The position numbers and the translations under genes were made by a program. Below the pieces are notes generated by a model that did no database searches, had not been told where the DNA came from, and was given only the letters and a program-made list of their open reading frames with translations. A stretch of DNA of 64,000 nt from NCBI RefSeq assembly GCF_003854965.1, contig NZ_RQPI01000004.1:268758-332757 (forward strand), in the 5' to 3' direction. The stretch comes from Paenibacillus rhizophilus. GTDB taxonomy: Bacteria > Bacillota > Bacilli > Paenibacillales > Paenibacillaceae. This document shows, in pieces, positions 1 to 9,093 of the stretch (positions are counted from its first letter, which is position 1; each line of letters starts with the position of its first letter).

Positions 1-1301
1 TTAGTGTACTAGCTGCTCTATCCCTGACGATATCGCTGACGGCTTGCGGAGGGAATAAATCGGACAATACAGCCTCCTCTGCAAACAGCGGCGGCGCGAA
101 CGACGGAACGAAGAAGATTCAAATTAAGATATATGCCCAGCATTTTGACGAAGATACCTCTAAGCCTTTCGACTATGCGGTGGAAGAGCTGAAGAAAGAA
201 ATGCCGAATGTGGAAATTGTGCTGGATGAAGCGGTTCAGGACGGATACCAGAAATTGAAAACGTATGCTGCAACCGGTAACATGCCCGATATTTACGAGA
301 CGGATTGGACGACGCTCCAAACCTTTGCCAAATCCAAGAACGTGGAGCTGCTCGACAGTTATCCGGAAACCGCCGATTTCAAATCCAAGCTGAACACCGG
401 TCTGGAATCCCGGCTTACCGCTCCGGACGGACATGTGTATGCTTTCCCTTATACGGGAATTGAGTTCCAGCTCCTATACTACAACAAGGATATCTTCCAA
501 AAGGTCGGTATTCAGACGCCAATCAAAACGATCGATCAGTTGGCCGACGCCTCCAAAAAGCTGTCCGCCGCGGGCTACACGCCAATGGCTATATTCGCCA
601 AGGAAAAATGGATTACGACCGCCTTCTACGCCGGATTGGTAACCCGGGAAGACGCTAAAGGCTTCGGCGATCTGGAAGCGGGCAAACCAAACGCACTGCC
701 TACGGCGTTTGTAACGGCTGCCGAGCAAATGAAGAAGCTGCAGGAAGCGGGCCTCTTCGACGCCAACGCCACCAACACCAACTATGACCAAGCTTCGTCC
801 CAATTCTTTTCGGGCAAAGCGGCCATGTTCGTCAACGGGCAATGGGAGATTTACAGCAGTACTGAGAAACTGGGCGACAAGGTGGACTGGATGTACTGGC
901 CGGCCAAGGATGAAGCGACATACGACAGCAGCAAAGGCTTTATCAACGGCGCGGGCTCTCCCGGCGGATTCTCGGTATCCCCAAGCAGCAAGAACAAGGA
1001 AACCGCTGTTAAAGTGGCAAGCTTCCTTGCGCAAAAATACAGCGAATACAAGTATTCCGTACTCGGCAGTCCCATCGTATCCGTTAAAGTTGATAAGCCA
1101 ATGACCGGCGAAGTGCCCCCTATGATGAAGCGGATTGCGGATGAAGTTCTGCCGAATGTTAAGAGCTACGCTACAGCGGTCAACAATGTGCAGATTAAAA
1201 ACGTTGTTGATGATAATACCCAGAACCTGCTGGTCAGCGGATTTACGGTGAAGCAATTTACAGATAATGTTAACCGCATTCTAGCCAAGGAGAATAAATA
1301 A
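1..1301 (+). CDS. Carbohydrate ABC transporter substrate-binding lipoprotein, 5' partial
   Basis: The frame is open from the left edge (codons from base 3), so the start lies outside the window; 432 residues are visible. The visible N-terminus is the end of a lipoprotein signal peptide: a hydrophobic run ending in the lipobox L-T-A-C (Cys codon at 45-47), then a Ser/Gly/Asn-rich linker. The rest reads as a family 1 extracellular solute-binding protein, with the usual MPDIYETDW segment and a late F(S/F)SGKAAMFVNGQW segment. It should sit outside the membrane and hand a sugar or oligosaccharide to the two permeases that follow. No ATPase gene is nearby, which is usual for this class because a shared MsmX-type ATPase serves many such systems. 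The substrate cannot be read from sequence. Confidence 0.9.
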   Translation, partial: SVLAALSLTISLTACGGNKSDNTASSANSGGANDGTKKIQIKIYAQHFDEDTSKPFDYAVEELKKEMPNVEIVLDEAVQDGYQKLKTYAATGNMPDIYETDWTTLQTFAKSKNVELLDSYPETADFKSKLNTGLESRLTAPDGHVYAFPYTGIEFQLLYYNKDIFQKVGIQTPIKTIDQLADASKKLSAAGYTPMAIFAKEKWITTAFYAGLVTREDAKGFGDLEAGKPNALPTAFVTAAEQMKKLQEAGLFDANATNTNYDQASSQFFSGKAAMFVNGQWEIYSSTEKLGDKVDWMYWPAKDEATYDSSKGFINGAGSPGGFSVSPSSKNKETAVKVASFLAQKYSEYKYSVLGSPIVSVKVDKPMTGEVPPMMKRIADEVLPNVKSYATAVNNVQIKNVVDDNTQNLLVSGFTVKQFTDNVNRILAKENK

Positions 1302-1327
1302 CGGGTTTAAGAAAAGTCTGTTCGGAG

Positions 1328-1362
1328 CAGCCTGAGGCTTCCCTCTGGGGAAAACGGGGCTG
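1328..1362 (+). promoter_or_regulatory. Intercistronic hairpin between binding protein and permease genes
   Basis: Nested inverted repeat: CAGCC (1328-1332) pairs with GGCTG (1358-1362), and inside it TTCCC (1339-1343) pairs with GGGAA (1348-1352). There is no T run after it, so it is probably a stability or processing element rather than a full terminator. Such hairpins commonly keep the binding-protein message more abundant than the permease message. Confidence 0.45.
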
Positions 1363-1394
1363 ATTTCTGAAAAAAAGGAGTGGAATCATACTGC

Positions 1395-2270
1395 ATGAAC
1401 AGATATTTAAGCAATAAAAAAGCCATTGCGCTGTTTTTGCTTCCGGCCCTGCTAATCTATAGTGTCGTCATTATTTACCCGGTGCTCCAGACCGTATACC
1501 GAAGCTTCTTTAACTGGGACGGGCTGAGCACGGCAACCTGGAACGGGCTTTCCAACTATAGAGATCTCTTGGAAGACCCTCTGCTTATTACTTCTCTTCG
1601 CAACGGCCTTCTCTTCGCGCTTGTGCTTGCGGTGTTTCAGATCGGACTGGGAACGGTGCTCGCACTGGCCTGCGCGGACCCGCGCATCAAGGGACGCAAG
1701 TTGCTGAAGACGTCCTATTTTATCCCGGTGGTGCTTTCCGTTACCGTTGTCTGCCAATTGTGGATTGCCATGTACGATCCAACCAACGGGCTGATCAACC
1801 GCCTTTTTAACCTGCTGCATATTCCTTACCAGCAGAACTGGCTTACATCGCCGACCGTTTCCATTATTGCGATTGCGTTCGTCAATGCCTGGCAGTTCAT
1901 GGGGTATCAGTTCAGCCTTCTGTACGCGGGCGTCAAGTCCATTCCCGAACAGTATATGGAAGCGGCTACGATCGACGGCTGCTCCAAATGGATGGCGCAC
2001 CGCAAGGTGACCATTCCTCTGATGAAGGAAACCTACAAGTTCTGTCTGATCGTTGCGATTACCTCCGGAATCGGGGCGTTTGTGCAAATGCTGATTATGA
2101 CAAGCGGCGGACCGGGAACGAGCAACTATACCCTGACATACATGATTTACCGCTATGCCTTCATGGAAAGCAACTATGGCTATGCCTGCGCCGTTTCCGT
2201 CGTGTTGGTCAGCTTGTCCCTCTTGGCAACGGTTATCATTAACAAGACGTTTGACCGGAAAGAAGCGTAA
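1395..2270 (+). CDS. Carbohydrate ABC transporter permease (MalF/UgpA type)
   Basis: Integral membrane permease of 291 residues, partner of the lipoprotein upstream and the permease downstream. It has about six hydrophobic segments, starting with IALFLLPALLIYSVVIIYP, and the EAA-type cytoplasmic loop (EAATIDGCSKWMAHRKVTIP) that docks onto the ATPase. A longer frame starts with GTG at 1380, but that codon overlaps the AAGGAG at 1375-1380. The ATG at 1395 is therefore preferred, though its 14-base spacing is long. The family is clear; the substrate is not. Confidence 0.9.
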   Translation: MNRYLSNKKAIALFLLPALLIYSVVIIYPVLQTVYRSFFNWDGLSTATWNGLSNYRDLLEDPLLITSLRNGLLFALVLAVFQIGLGTVLALACADPRIKGRKLLKTSYFIPVVLSVTVVCQLWIAMYDPTNGLINRLFNLLHIPYQQNWLTSPTVSIIAIAFVNAWQFMGYQFSLLYAGVKSIPEQYMEAATIDGCSKWMAHRKVTIPLMKETYKFCLIVAITSGIGAFVQMLIMTSGGPGTSNYTLTYMIYRYAFMESNYGYACAVSVVLVSLSLLATVIINKTFDRKEA

Positions 2271-2303
2271 ATAGGGCGCTGTCCGGCAAGGAAGGAGTGC
2301 AAT

Positions 2304-3131
2304 ATGAATAAGCTGAGAGCGGTCCTGGTTCAGACTCCGCTATGGATATATTTTGTTATTTCTGTCTACCCCCTGGTATGGATGATTTCTTATTCGCTCA
2401 AAAACAACGACGAGATTTTCGTTACCAATCCGTTTGGCTTTCCGACGCATTTCAGAATCGAGAATTATATTGCAGCCTGGTCGCAGTTCAATATTCCGCG
2501 CTATTTTATCAACAGCTTTATCGTCTCATCCGTTTCCACATTGCTGATTATTGTGCTGGCCCTGATGTTCTCATTCGCCATAGCGCGGATGCGCTGGAAG
2601 TTCCGCGAGAGCGTCAGATTGTATATGACAATCGGCATGTTCATGCCTCTTCAGGTCATTATGATTCCCCTCGCCATTCTGGTTCGCGATTTCCATTTGA
2701 CGAATACCTATGGCGCGCTGATCGTTCCCTATGTCGCCATCGGTTTGCCGTTCTCCTGCCTGATATTCTACGGCTTCATGAAAAGCATCCCCGGCGAACT
2801 GGAGGAATCGGCCTGCATGGACGGCGCGAATATTTACCGGATGTTTCTCCAGATCATCGTCCCGGTTGTAACTCCAGCCATCGCGACTGTTGCGATTTTC
2901 CAATTCTTAAGCAACTGGAACGAATTCATGCTTGCCTATATTCTGATTTCCGACGAAGCGATGAAGACGCTCCCGCTCGGTCTGCTCTTCTTCCAGGGGC
3001 AATACAGTACCGATTGGGGCGGCATGGGCGCGGTTATGACGATTGCGAGTCTGCCGATGGTCATTGTCTATCTGTTCTTCAGCGAACAGGTCGAGAACGC
3101 TATGACGGTAGGCTCGGCTGTAAAAGGGTAA
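2304..3131 (+). CDS. Carbohydrate ABC transporter permease (MalG/UgpE type)
   Basis: Second permease of the first ABC system, 275 residues. A first membrane helix lies at about residues 10-30 (WIYFVISVYPLVWMISYS). The long periplasmic-type segment after it (NNDEIFVTNPFGFP) and the EAA loop near residue 170 (EESACMDGANIYRMFLQI) are typical of MalG-type partners. GGAAGGAG lies 5-8 bases before the ATG. It ends 168 bases before a terminator, so it closes this operon. Together with the upstream permease it forms the heterodimeric channel. Confidence 0.92.
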   Translation: MNKLRAVLVQTPLWIYFVISVYPLVWMISYSLKNNDEIFVTNPFGFPTHFRIENYIAAWSQFNIPRYFINSFIVSSVSTLLIIVLALMFSFAIARMRWKFRESVRLYMTIGMFMPLQVIMIPLAILVRDFHLTNTYGALIVPYVAIGLPFSCLIFYGFMKSIPGELEESACMDGANIYRMFLQIIVPVVTPAIATVAIFQFLSNWNEFMLAYILISDEAMKTLPLGLLFFQGQYSTDWGGMGAVMTIASLPMVIVYLFFSEQVENAMTVGSAVKG

Positions 3132-3299
3132 TCTTTCAGGGACTCGTGAAGCCTAGCTTTATAATTCCTACGGTGAAAAATGCTGGCGGCTGCCGCTTCC
3201 TCGCTGACAGCATTCGGCGGCACCTTTGATCCCTGGAACGCGATAACCGGGTGTGTTCTGGTAATAGCCGTGCTGGTGCTCCACCGCGGTTTCATAATA

Positions 3300-3339
3300 A
3301 CGGATGCCTGTTCCCTAGGAACAGGTATCCGTTTTTTTT
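3300..3339 (+). terminator. Rho-independent terminator
   Basis: A strong stem CGGATGCCTGTTCC / GGAACAGGTATCCG with a CTAG-like centre (one G-U type mismatch) is followed by eight T. It ends the first ABC operon. It finishes only about 22 bases before the histidine kinase start codon, which is unusually close. Confidence 0.85.
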
Positions 3340-3361
3340 GTAACCGATTCGACCTTTTAGG

Positions 3362-5176
3362 ATGTATACTTTAAAGAAAATTCAATCTGGCCTGAAAAGC
3401 GAGGCGAAGCCCATTTATAAGAAAAGCCTGTTTGTTAAGCTGTTGGTCTGGATGCTTTTGGTGACAACGATTCCTTTTATTTTGTCCAATATTATTTCCT
3501 ACAGGTCAAGTTATCGTTCACTGCAGCATCAAGTCATTGAGTTGAACCGCGGCACGCTGCTGATCGGTATGGAAAATATGAAAAAGTATCTGCAGGAATT
3601 AAATCTGTTGTCGGTGTCATGGTATTCCGAAGAGGACATGGCTGCCTTCATCAGGAAAAATACGGATTATTACGAGCGATATACCTTTATCCAAAGAAAT
3701 CTGGCCGATTTATACAGCCGGCGGCATGAAATCAAAATCGTCAATTTCTACGGTGCAGATGCCGAACAGCAATACGAGACGGATGATTCCATTTCATATG
3801 ATGCTCTTGGCGCCGTTCTCCCGTCCGCCGATACGGGGCAGTGGGGCAGGTTGCCCGGCTATGAAGTGCGGCAGCTAGGCGGCGAGCGGCTTCTGGCAGT
3901 CCATAAAAAGCTGATTGATTATCCTAAATCCACTTTGCTGGGATTGCTGTCCATTTATGTTTCTTTGGATGAAATCGAAAGTTTGAACCAACTGCTGTTC
4001 GATCCTTCTCTCGAAACAATGTTTATGTATATTAATACGGACAACCAGCTGCTTTACACATCATCGGCATCCTTGCCAAATCAATCGTTGATCGGTGAAA
4101 ACATCACTGCTCCGGATAACGAAAACGCCAAGCAGGGCTATTGGTCCGGAGAATGGGAAGGAAAACAAGGGGTATATGTTTATGTGAGCGATCATTATCT
4201 GAATCTTCCCCTGACGATCATCAAATTTATTCCATCGACTGCCATGAACGAGTCGGCCAAGCAGACGTTGAGCCGATCGATCGCGATTCAGTTGGTTGCC
4301 TTGGCCTGTATTGTGTTATCGGCCTTTGTCCTTTCCTATTCCACCATCGTGCCGATAAAACGCCTCGTGCGCAGTATTTCCCATGTGGAGCTTGGGATTT
4401 TTGATATCGCCCCTACCGGCAGGCGGGAGGACGAGCTCGGCATTCTGGAGCGCCGGTTTGAACTGATGGTGCATAATTTGAAAAGGTTAATCATCAACGA
4501 GTACCATCAGAAGCTGGAAATCTCGACGGCGAGGATTAAAATGCTTCAGGCGCAAATTAATCCCCATTTTCTCTATAACGCGCTGCAGTCCATTTCGACC
4601 GAGGCGATGCGGCATGAAGCGGAAGAGGTCAGCGACCGGATCACCGAGCTGGGGTTCATTTTAAGGTACAGCATGGATATGAGCACGGAGACCGTCCCGC
4701 TTGAGCAAGAGCTTAACCATATCGGGCATTATCTCTCCCTTCAGGAGAATCGGTTCAGAAAAAAACTCACATACCGGATTTCCTGCGACCCTGCCGCTCT
4801 TTCTGCAATTGTACCGAAAATGATTCTTCAGCCTATTGTGGAAAACAGCATTATTCATGGAATCGAAAACGGTACAGGCAAGGGCAGGATTGAGGTTGAC
4901 ATTACCAAGGGCTCCGAGCTGGCGATACGCATCAGTGATAATGGCAAAGGAATGAAGCAGGAGGAGATCGAAGTCATGAAAGCGCGTTACGCCAAGCATA
5001 AGGTACTGGAGCAGGAAGAGGGCGGCATCGGATTGATGAATGTATTGCAGCGGCTGTGGCTTCAATTCGGCGACGAGTTCCAATGGGATATGACAAGCCT
5101 CCCGTACGAGAAAACGCAAATTCGGCTCATGATTCGCTTGAAGGAGGAAGAAGGGCATGAAAGTATTGATTGTTGA
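3362..5176 (+). CDS. YesM-type sensor histidine kinase
   Basis: Membrane sensor kinase of 604 residues. Order: short cytoplasmic tail, TM1 at about 24-46, an extracellular sensing region of about 250 residues, TM2 near 300-325, a HAMP linker, then the His_kinase (PF06580) domain with QINPHFLYNALQSIS (phospho-acceptor His402), and an HATPase_c domain with an N box (ENSIIHGIENG) and DNGKGM. It should phosphorylate the AraC-type regulator that follows, whose start overlaps its end by 20 bases. Such pairs usually sense extracellular sugars and control adjacent ABC transporters; here one lies on each side. No convincing ribosome binding site precedes the ATG, so the start is less certain than the rest. 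Confidence 0.92.
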   Translation: MYTLKKIQSGLKSEAKPIYKKSLFVKLLVWMLLVTTIPFILSNIISYRSSYRSLQHQVIELNRGTLLIGMENMKKYLQELNLLSVSWYSEEDMAAFIRKNTDYYERYTFIQRNLADLYSRRHEIKIVNFYGADAEQQYETDDSISYDALGAVLPSADTGQWGRLPGYEVRQLGGERLLAVHKKLIDYPKSTLLGLLSIYVSLDEIESLNQLLFDPSLETMFMYINTDNQLLYTSSASLPNQSLIGENITAPDNENAKQGYWSGEWEGKQGVYVYVSDHYLNLPLTIIKFIPSTAMNESAKQTLSRSIAIQLVALACIVLSAFVLSYSTIVPIKRLVRSISHVELGIFDIAPTGRREDELGILERRFELMVHNLKRLIINEYHQKLEISTARIKMLQAQINPHFLYNALQSISTEAMRHEAEEVSDRITELGFILRYSMDMSTETVPLEQELNHIGHYLSLQENRFRKKLTYRISCDPAALSAIVPKMILQPIVENSIIHGIENGTGKGRIEVDITKGSELAIRISDNGKGMKQEEIEVMKARYAKHKVLEQEEGGIGLMNVLQRLWLQFGDEFQWDMTSLPYEKTQIRLMIRLKEEEGHESIDC

Positions 5177-6701
5177 CGACGAGGAGCATGTAAGAGAAGG
5201 GATCGAGTTTTCCGTTTCATGGGAAAAATTCGGCGTTAAAGAAAGGCTTTCGGCGGACAATGGAATCGAAGCGCTGGATCTGATCCGGATTCATCATCCG
5301 GCCGTTGTCTTCTGCGATATGAAGATGCCTGTGATGAACGGAATCGAGCTGCTGGAAAAATTGAGAGAAGAACAACTGAATACCCAGGTCATTGTAGTAA
5401 GCGGATACAGTGATTTTGAATTTACCCGGGCTGCGATCAAGGCCAATGGAATCGATTACATTCTCAAGCCCATTCGAAGAAAAGAATTGGAGGAAGCTTT
5501 GCAAAGAGCCGTTGACGCCTGGAACAAACTGGAGAACGGAAAGCAGGCGGAAGCCCGGATCGGGCATATCGTACGGAAAGCGGATGCCCTGCTGGAGGAG
5601 GAAAAACTTGTCGCGCTGGCTAAAGGCGACCGGTCGTCTGTAAACGCAGTCAAAAAAATGTTCCACAGAATCGGTCTGCCGGAATCTTCTTTGAACATCG
5701 TGATGATTCTGCCAAAAAACAGGCTGGATATAGTAAGCAACCGTTTTATGATGGACGATCAATTATTTTTCTTTGCCATAAACAATATTGTTTTGGATGC
5801 GATGGGGAAAGACAGACCTTGTTATTTGTGCAGATTGGACGAATATCAATGGCTGCTTGTTACAGCGATTCAGGGCAAGGATGTTGCTTTATACCTGAAC
5901 CGGGTGAGACGGGCTTGGAAAGACACACTGGGTCTAGAGGTGCTGGTTGGCGAATGCAAACAGCATTATGCGCTTGAAAATATCTCCGAAGGCGTGGGAG
6001 AGGCCAGAAAAGAACTGCTGAACAGCAATGTGTTTTCCGGCAAACCGAAGGTTTCAGATTATGCAGGAGCAAAAGAGGCCGGAATGAAGAACCCTATGCT
6101 TTTGCTCAAGAATGCCATTGAAACGGGGAATAAACATCTGGTATCCGAGATCGTGAAATCCTATGCGGATAGCTTGTGCGCTGCGGGAGTGCTGCCATTG
6201 AAAGAATTGCAGCTGTGCTCGATGGAGGTTAATTTGCTGCTTGGACGATTGAGCGCCAAACAGAAGGAAACGCTTCCGATTCTCTATTTGCCCTTGTGGA
6301 TCAGCGATCTCAATGAATGGGGAAAAATGCTCGTTCAGCAAATCTGGATCTTGATGGAAAGCATGAGCAAACAGCCTCCTCCCGGTTATGGAGGAATTGA
6401 AGAGATTCGCGACTATTTGCATGCGCATTTTGAGGAAGATATCTCATTGACCGGATTATCGGAGAAGTTTCATTTCAGCCCCCAATATATCTCCAAAAAG
6501 TTCAAGGAGACCTATCATTCCACCATCATTACCTATGTGACGGAGCTTCGGATAGAGAAAGCCAAAACGCTTCTACGCAATACCCAGCTAAGTGTTTCGG
6601 ATATCGCCAGCCAGGTCGGCTATGCGGACGAAAATTATTTCAGCAAAGCTTTTAAAAAGCAGGTGGGCCTTTCACCGCTTCTTTACCGGAAGACCGATTA
6701 A
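5157..6701 (+). CDS. YesN-type response regulator with AraC DNA-binding domain
   Basis: Response regulator of 514 residues, cytoplasmic. The N-terminal receiver domain has the acidic pair D7/D8, phospho-acceptor Asp54 (FCDMKMPVMNG) and the conserved Lys in ILKPI. A long middle region is typical of YesN proteins. The C-terminal 100 residues form a double helix-turn-helix of the AraC family (ISLTGLSEKFHFSPQYISKKFKE and VSDIASQVGYADENYFSKAFKK). The start codon lies inside the kinase gene after GGAGGAAGAAGGGC, so the two are translationally coupled. The likely target is the ABC operon downstream, upstream, or both; this is inference from position. Confidence 0.93.
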   Translation: MKVLIVDDEEHVREGIEFSVSWEKFGVKERLSADNGIEALDLIRIHHPAVVFCDMKMPVMNGIELLEKLREEQLNTQVIVVSGYSDFEFTRAAIKANGIDYILKPIRRKELEEALQRAVDAWNKLENGKQAEARIGHIVRKADALLEEEKLVALAKGDRSSVNAVKKMFHRIGLPESSLNIVMILPKNRLDIVSNRFMMDDQLFFFAINNIVLDAMGKDRPCYLCRLDEYQWLLVTAIQGKDVALYLNRVRRAWKDTLGLEVLVGECKQHYALENISEGVGEARKELLNSNVFSGKPKVSDYAGAKEAGMKNPMLLLKNAIETGNKHLVSEIVKSYADSLCAAGVLPLKELQLCSMEVNLLLGRLSAKQKETLPILYLPLWISDLNEWGKMLVQQIWILMESMSKQPPPGYGGIEEIRDYLHAHFEEDISLTGLSEKFHFSPQYISKKFKETYHSTIITYVTELRIEKAKTLLRNTQLSVSDIASQVGYADENYFSKAFKKQVGLSPLLYRKTD

Positions 6702-6743
6702 AATTTTACCTGTAGAGGCGAGCATTTTCCCTCCAAGCTGCGA

Positions 6744-6758
6744 TTGAAAGCGGTTAAT
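6744..6758 (+). promoter_or_regulatory. Candidate CcpA cre site
   Basis: TTGAAAGCGGTTAAT matches the cre consensus WTGAAARCGYTTWNN at all but one position (G in place of Y). It lies 46 bases before the second binding-protein gene of a sugar-uptake operon, the kind of gene CcpA represses when glucose is present. Assigned by eye against the known consensus. Confidence 0.5.
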
Positions 6759-6804
6759 ATTAAGCTGTTCAAACAAACCACTACTGCTTAAGGGGGAATA
6801 CAGA

Positions 6805-8061
6805 ATGAAAAAATGGTTATCAAGCCTCGCAATTATAGCTCTAACCGGCACGTTACTGGTTGGATGCGGCAATAATGCCTCGGAGAATGCCTCCTCCGGC
6901 AACGGCAAGATCACCTTGAAGCTGCTGCAGAACAAGCCGGAAATTGCGGATAAGCTGAAGCAGATGCTGGCCGATTACAAGAAGGTAAATCCGAACGTCA
7001 CCATCGAGCCTGAGGTTACTGCGGATGTTCCTACAAGGCTTAAAACCATGTTCGCCTCGGGCGATGAGCCGGACATCTTTACGATGAAAGGGTATGCGGA
7101 CATGAAGAATTGGCAGGATAAGCTGGCCGATCTATCGGGCGAGCCGTGGGTGGAGGATGTCCTTTCGGCCGCCTCGCCGGGCATGACTATTGACGGCAAG
7201 AAATACGGCTTCCCGCTCGCTATTGAAGGCTATGGATTTGTCTACAACAAGGAACTGTTCGCCAAAGCGGGGATTGAAAAGGTACCGACCACACTGGCCG
7301 AGCTTAAAGAAGTGAACGAGAAGCTGAAAGCCGCAGGCATTACTTCCTACGCCGAAGCGTATCGGGAAAATTGGCCGCTCGGGCAGCACTTGCTCAGCCT
7401 TCCGTTCTCCTATGAATCCGACCCGGAGGGTTTTGCTAAGAAGCTGAACGAGGGAACGGCCCAAGTCAAAGACAGTCCATATATGAAAGGGTTCTTTGAT
7501 GTCCTCGATATGACTGTCAACTACGGAAAGGGCCAGGAGTCGCTCGGAATCAGCTATGATGCCGAGGTGGCGAGCTTTGCATCCGGCAAATCGGCCATGA
7601 TGCAGCAGGGCGTATGGGTTCTCCAGCCTGTAATGAAGATCAACCCGAATATTCAGATGGGCATGTTCGCCATTCCGCTTACGGATAACCCGGAGGAAAC
7701 CAAATTGCCTGTAAGCGTACCGAACTATTATGTGGTGAACAAAAACTCCAAGCATCTTGATGAAGTCAAGAAGTTTCTGGCATGGGTGCACGATAACGGA
7801 CAAAAATACCTGGTGGAATCGTTCCAGTTCACTCCGGCCTTCACCAGCATGAAAGCCACCGAAGACCTGGGGCCTTTGGCGGAGGATATGGGCAAGTATG
7901 TAGCCGGGAATAAGACACTGCCTTGGGGTTTTGCTCTGTGGCCTAACGGGGGCATCCGAGAGCAATTTGTGAAGCCGCTGCAGGAGTATGTCGCAGGTCA
8001 AATGACCCAAGAAGAGGCGCTTGAGGACTTGCAGAAATCCTGGACCGCGGCCGTAGAATAA
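6805..8061 (+). CDS. Carbohydrate ABC transporter substrate-binding lipoprotein
   Basis: Complete binding lipoprotein of 418 residues. The signal peptide MKKWLSSLAIIALTGTLLVGC ends in lipobox L-V-G-C, followed by an Asn/Ser-rich linker. The fold is family 1 extracellular solute-binding, with FASGDEPDIFTM early, YGFVYNKELFAKAG in the middle and FASGKSAMMQQGVW later. The gene has its own AGGGGGA ribosome binding site and a cre-like site just upstream. The operon continues with two permeases and an oligo-1,6-glucosidase, so an isomalto-oligosaccharide or related alpha-glucoside is a reasonable guess for the substrate. Confidence 0.93.
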   Translation: MKKWLSSLAIIALTGTLLVGCGNNASENASSGNGKITLKLLQNKPEIADKLKQMLADYKKVNPNVTIEPEVTADVPTRLKTMFASGDEPDIFTMKGYADMKNWQDKLADLSGEPWVEDVLSAASPGMTIDGKKYGFPLAIEGYGFVYNKELFAKAGIEKVPTTLAELKEVNEKLKAAGITSYAEAYRENWPLGQHLLSLPFSYESDPEGFAKKLNEGTAQVKDSPYMKGFFDVLDMTVNYGKGQESLGISYDAEVASFASGKSAMMQQGVWVLQPVMKINPNIQMGMFAIPLTDNPEETKLPVSVPNYYVVNKNSKHLDEVKKFLAWVHDNGQKYLVESFQFTPAFTSMKATEDLGPLAEDMGKYVAGNKTLPWGFALWPNGGIREQFVKPLQEYVAGQMTQEEALEDLQKSWTAAVE

Positions 8062-8082
8062 TAACCGCCGTTTTATACAGGA

Positions 8083-8134
8083 GGACAGCCACTGCGCGGA
8101 AACTGTTGTCCGGGGTTGCAGTGGCTGTCCTTTT
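8083..8134 (+). terminator. Intercistronic attenuator hairpin
   Basis: GGACAGCCACTGC (8083-8095) is perfectly complementary to GCAGTGGCTGTCC (8118-8130) and is followed by TTTT. It lies between the binding-protein gene and the permease gene of one operon. It is probably a partial terminator that lowers permease expression relative to the binding protein, and it may also protect the upstream message from decay. Confidence 0.7.
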
Positions 8135-8163
8135 CAAATCCATCACGAAAGAAGGAATCAAAC

Positions 8164-9093
8164 ATGAGGCAAGCTCTTTCTGGCAAGCTGTCGGGAGTCG
8201 CGGTGCGGCCGGCGGTGAAGCGAACGAGTCTCCGCAAGCAGTTGATCTACTTCGCTTTTGTCTCCCCTGCGCTTTTGCTGTTCACACTCATCATTGTGCT
8301 TCCTTTTTTCAGAGCGATTCTTTTCTCGTTTCAGGATTGGGACGGGATCAGCAGCAATATCGAATGGGCCGGATGGGATAATTACATCACCCTTTTCCAT
8401 GATAAAGCTTTCCTGAAGTCATTTCTCTTTACGCTGAAGTATGTGGCGGTCGGAACGGTTTTGGTGAATATTGCGGGTTTTTTCCTCGCCTTTGCCATGA
8501 ATTTCGCTTTGAAGAGCAAAAATGTGCTGAGAACGGTCTACTTCATGCCCCATGTCATCGGGCCGCTGATTATCGGATTTATCTGGCAGTTTATCTTTAC
8601 CCAGGTATTCCCGAATCTGGCTGATCTGACGGGCTGGGGAGTATTTCAGAAAAGCTGGCTGGCCCTGCCGAACTACGCGTTCTGGGCGCTGATTATCGTA
8701 AACGTATGGTATACCGCCGGATATTTGATGGTTATTTACATTGCGGCACTGCAAGGGGTTTCACCCGATCTGCTGGAAGCGGCCGAGATTGACGGCGCCA
8801 ACTCTTGGCAAAGACTCTGGTTCATGGTTCTTCCGCTTGTCCGGCCTGCCATCACGATTTGCCTGTTCCTGGCCATCACCAACGGATTTAAGGTATTCGA
8901 TCTGAACTTTGCATTAACGAAAGGCGGACCGTTTGGATCGACGGAATCGCTTGCGCTGCAAATTTATCAGGATGCCTTCTCCAACAATCAGTACACGTTG
9001 GCTTCGACCAAAGCGATCGTATTCTTCGTCGTGCTCGCTTCTATTACGCTAATTCAAGTATTTGTGATGAAACGCAAGGAGGTTGAAATGTAA
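8164..9093 (+). CDS. Carbohydrate ABC transporter permease (MalF/UgpA type)
   Basis: Membrane permease of 309 residues with about six helices, the first being YFAFVSPALLLFTLIIVLP after a basic cytoplasmic tail. The EAA loop reads EAAEIDGANSWQRLWFMVLP. A longer frame starts at 8116, inside the right half of the upstream hairpin. The ATG at 8164 follows GAAGGAA at good spacing and is preferred. Its stop overlaps the next permease start by one base (TAATG), so the two are made together. Confidence 0.92.
   Translation: MRQALSGKLSGVAVRPAVKRTSLRKQLIYFAFVSPALLLFTLIIVLPFFRAILFSFQDWDGISSNIEWAGWDNYITLFHDKAFLKSFLFTLKYVAVGTVLVNIAGFFLAFAMNFALKSKNVLRTVYFMPHVIGPLIIGFIWQFIFTQVFPNLADLTGWGVFQKSWLALPNYAFWALIIVNVWYTAGYLMVIYIAALQGVSPDLLEAAEIDGANSWQRLWFMVLPLVRPAITICLFLAITNGFKVFDLNFALTKGGPFGSTESLALQIYQDAFSNNQYTLASTKAIVFFVVLASITLIQVFVMKRKEVEM

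Noticed and set aside
474..1256. Long minus-strand frame opposite the first binding-protein gene
   Set aside because: No ribosome binding site, no recognisable domain, and composition that mirrors the coding strand. The plus-strand gene is certain.
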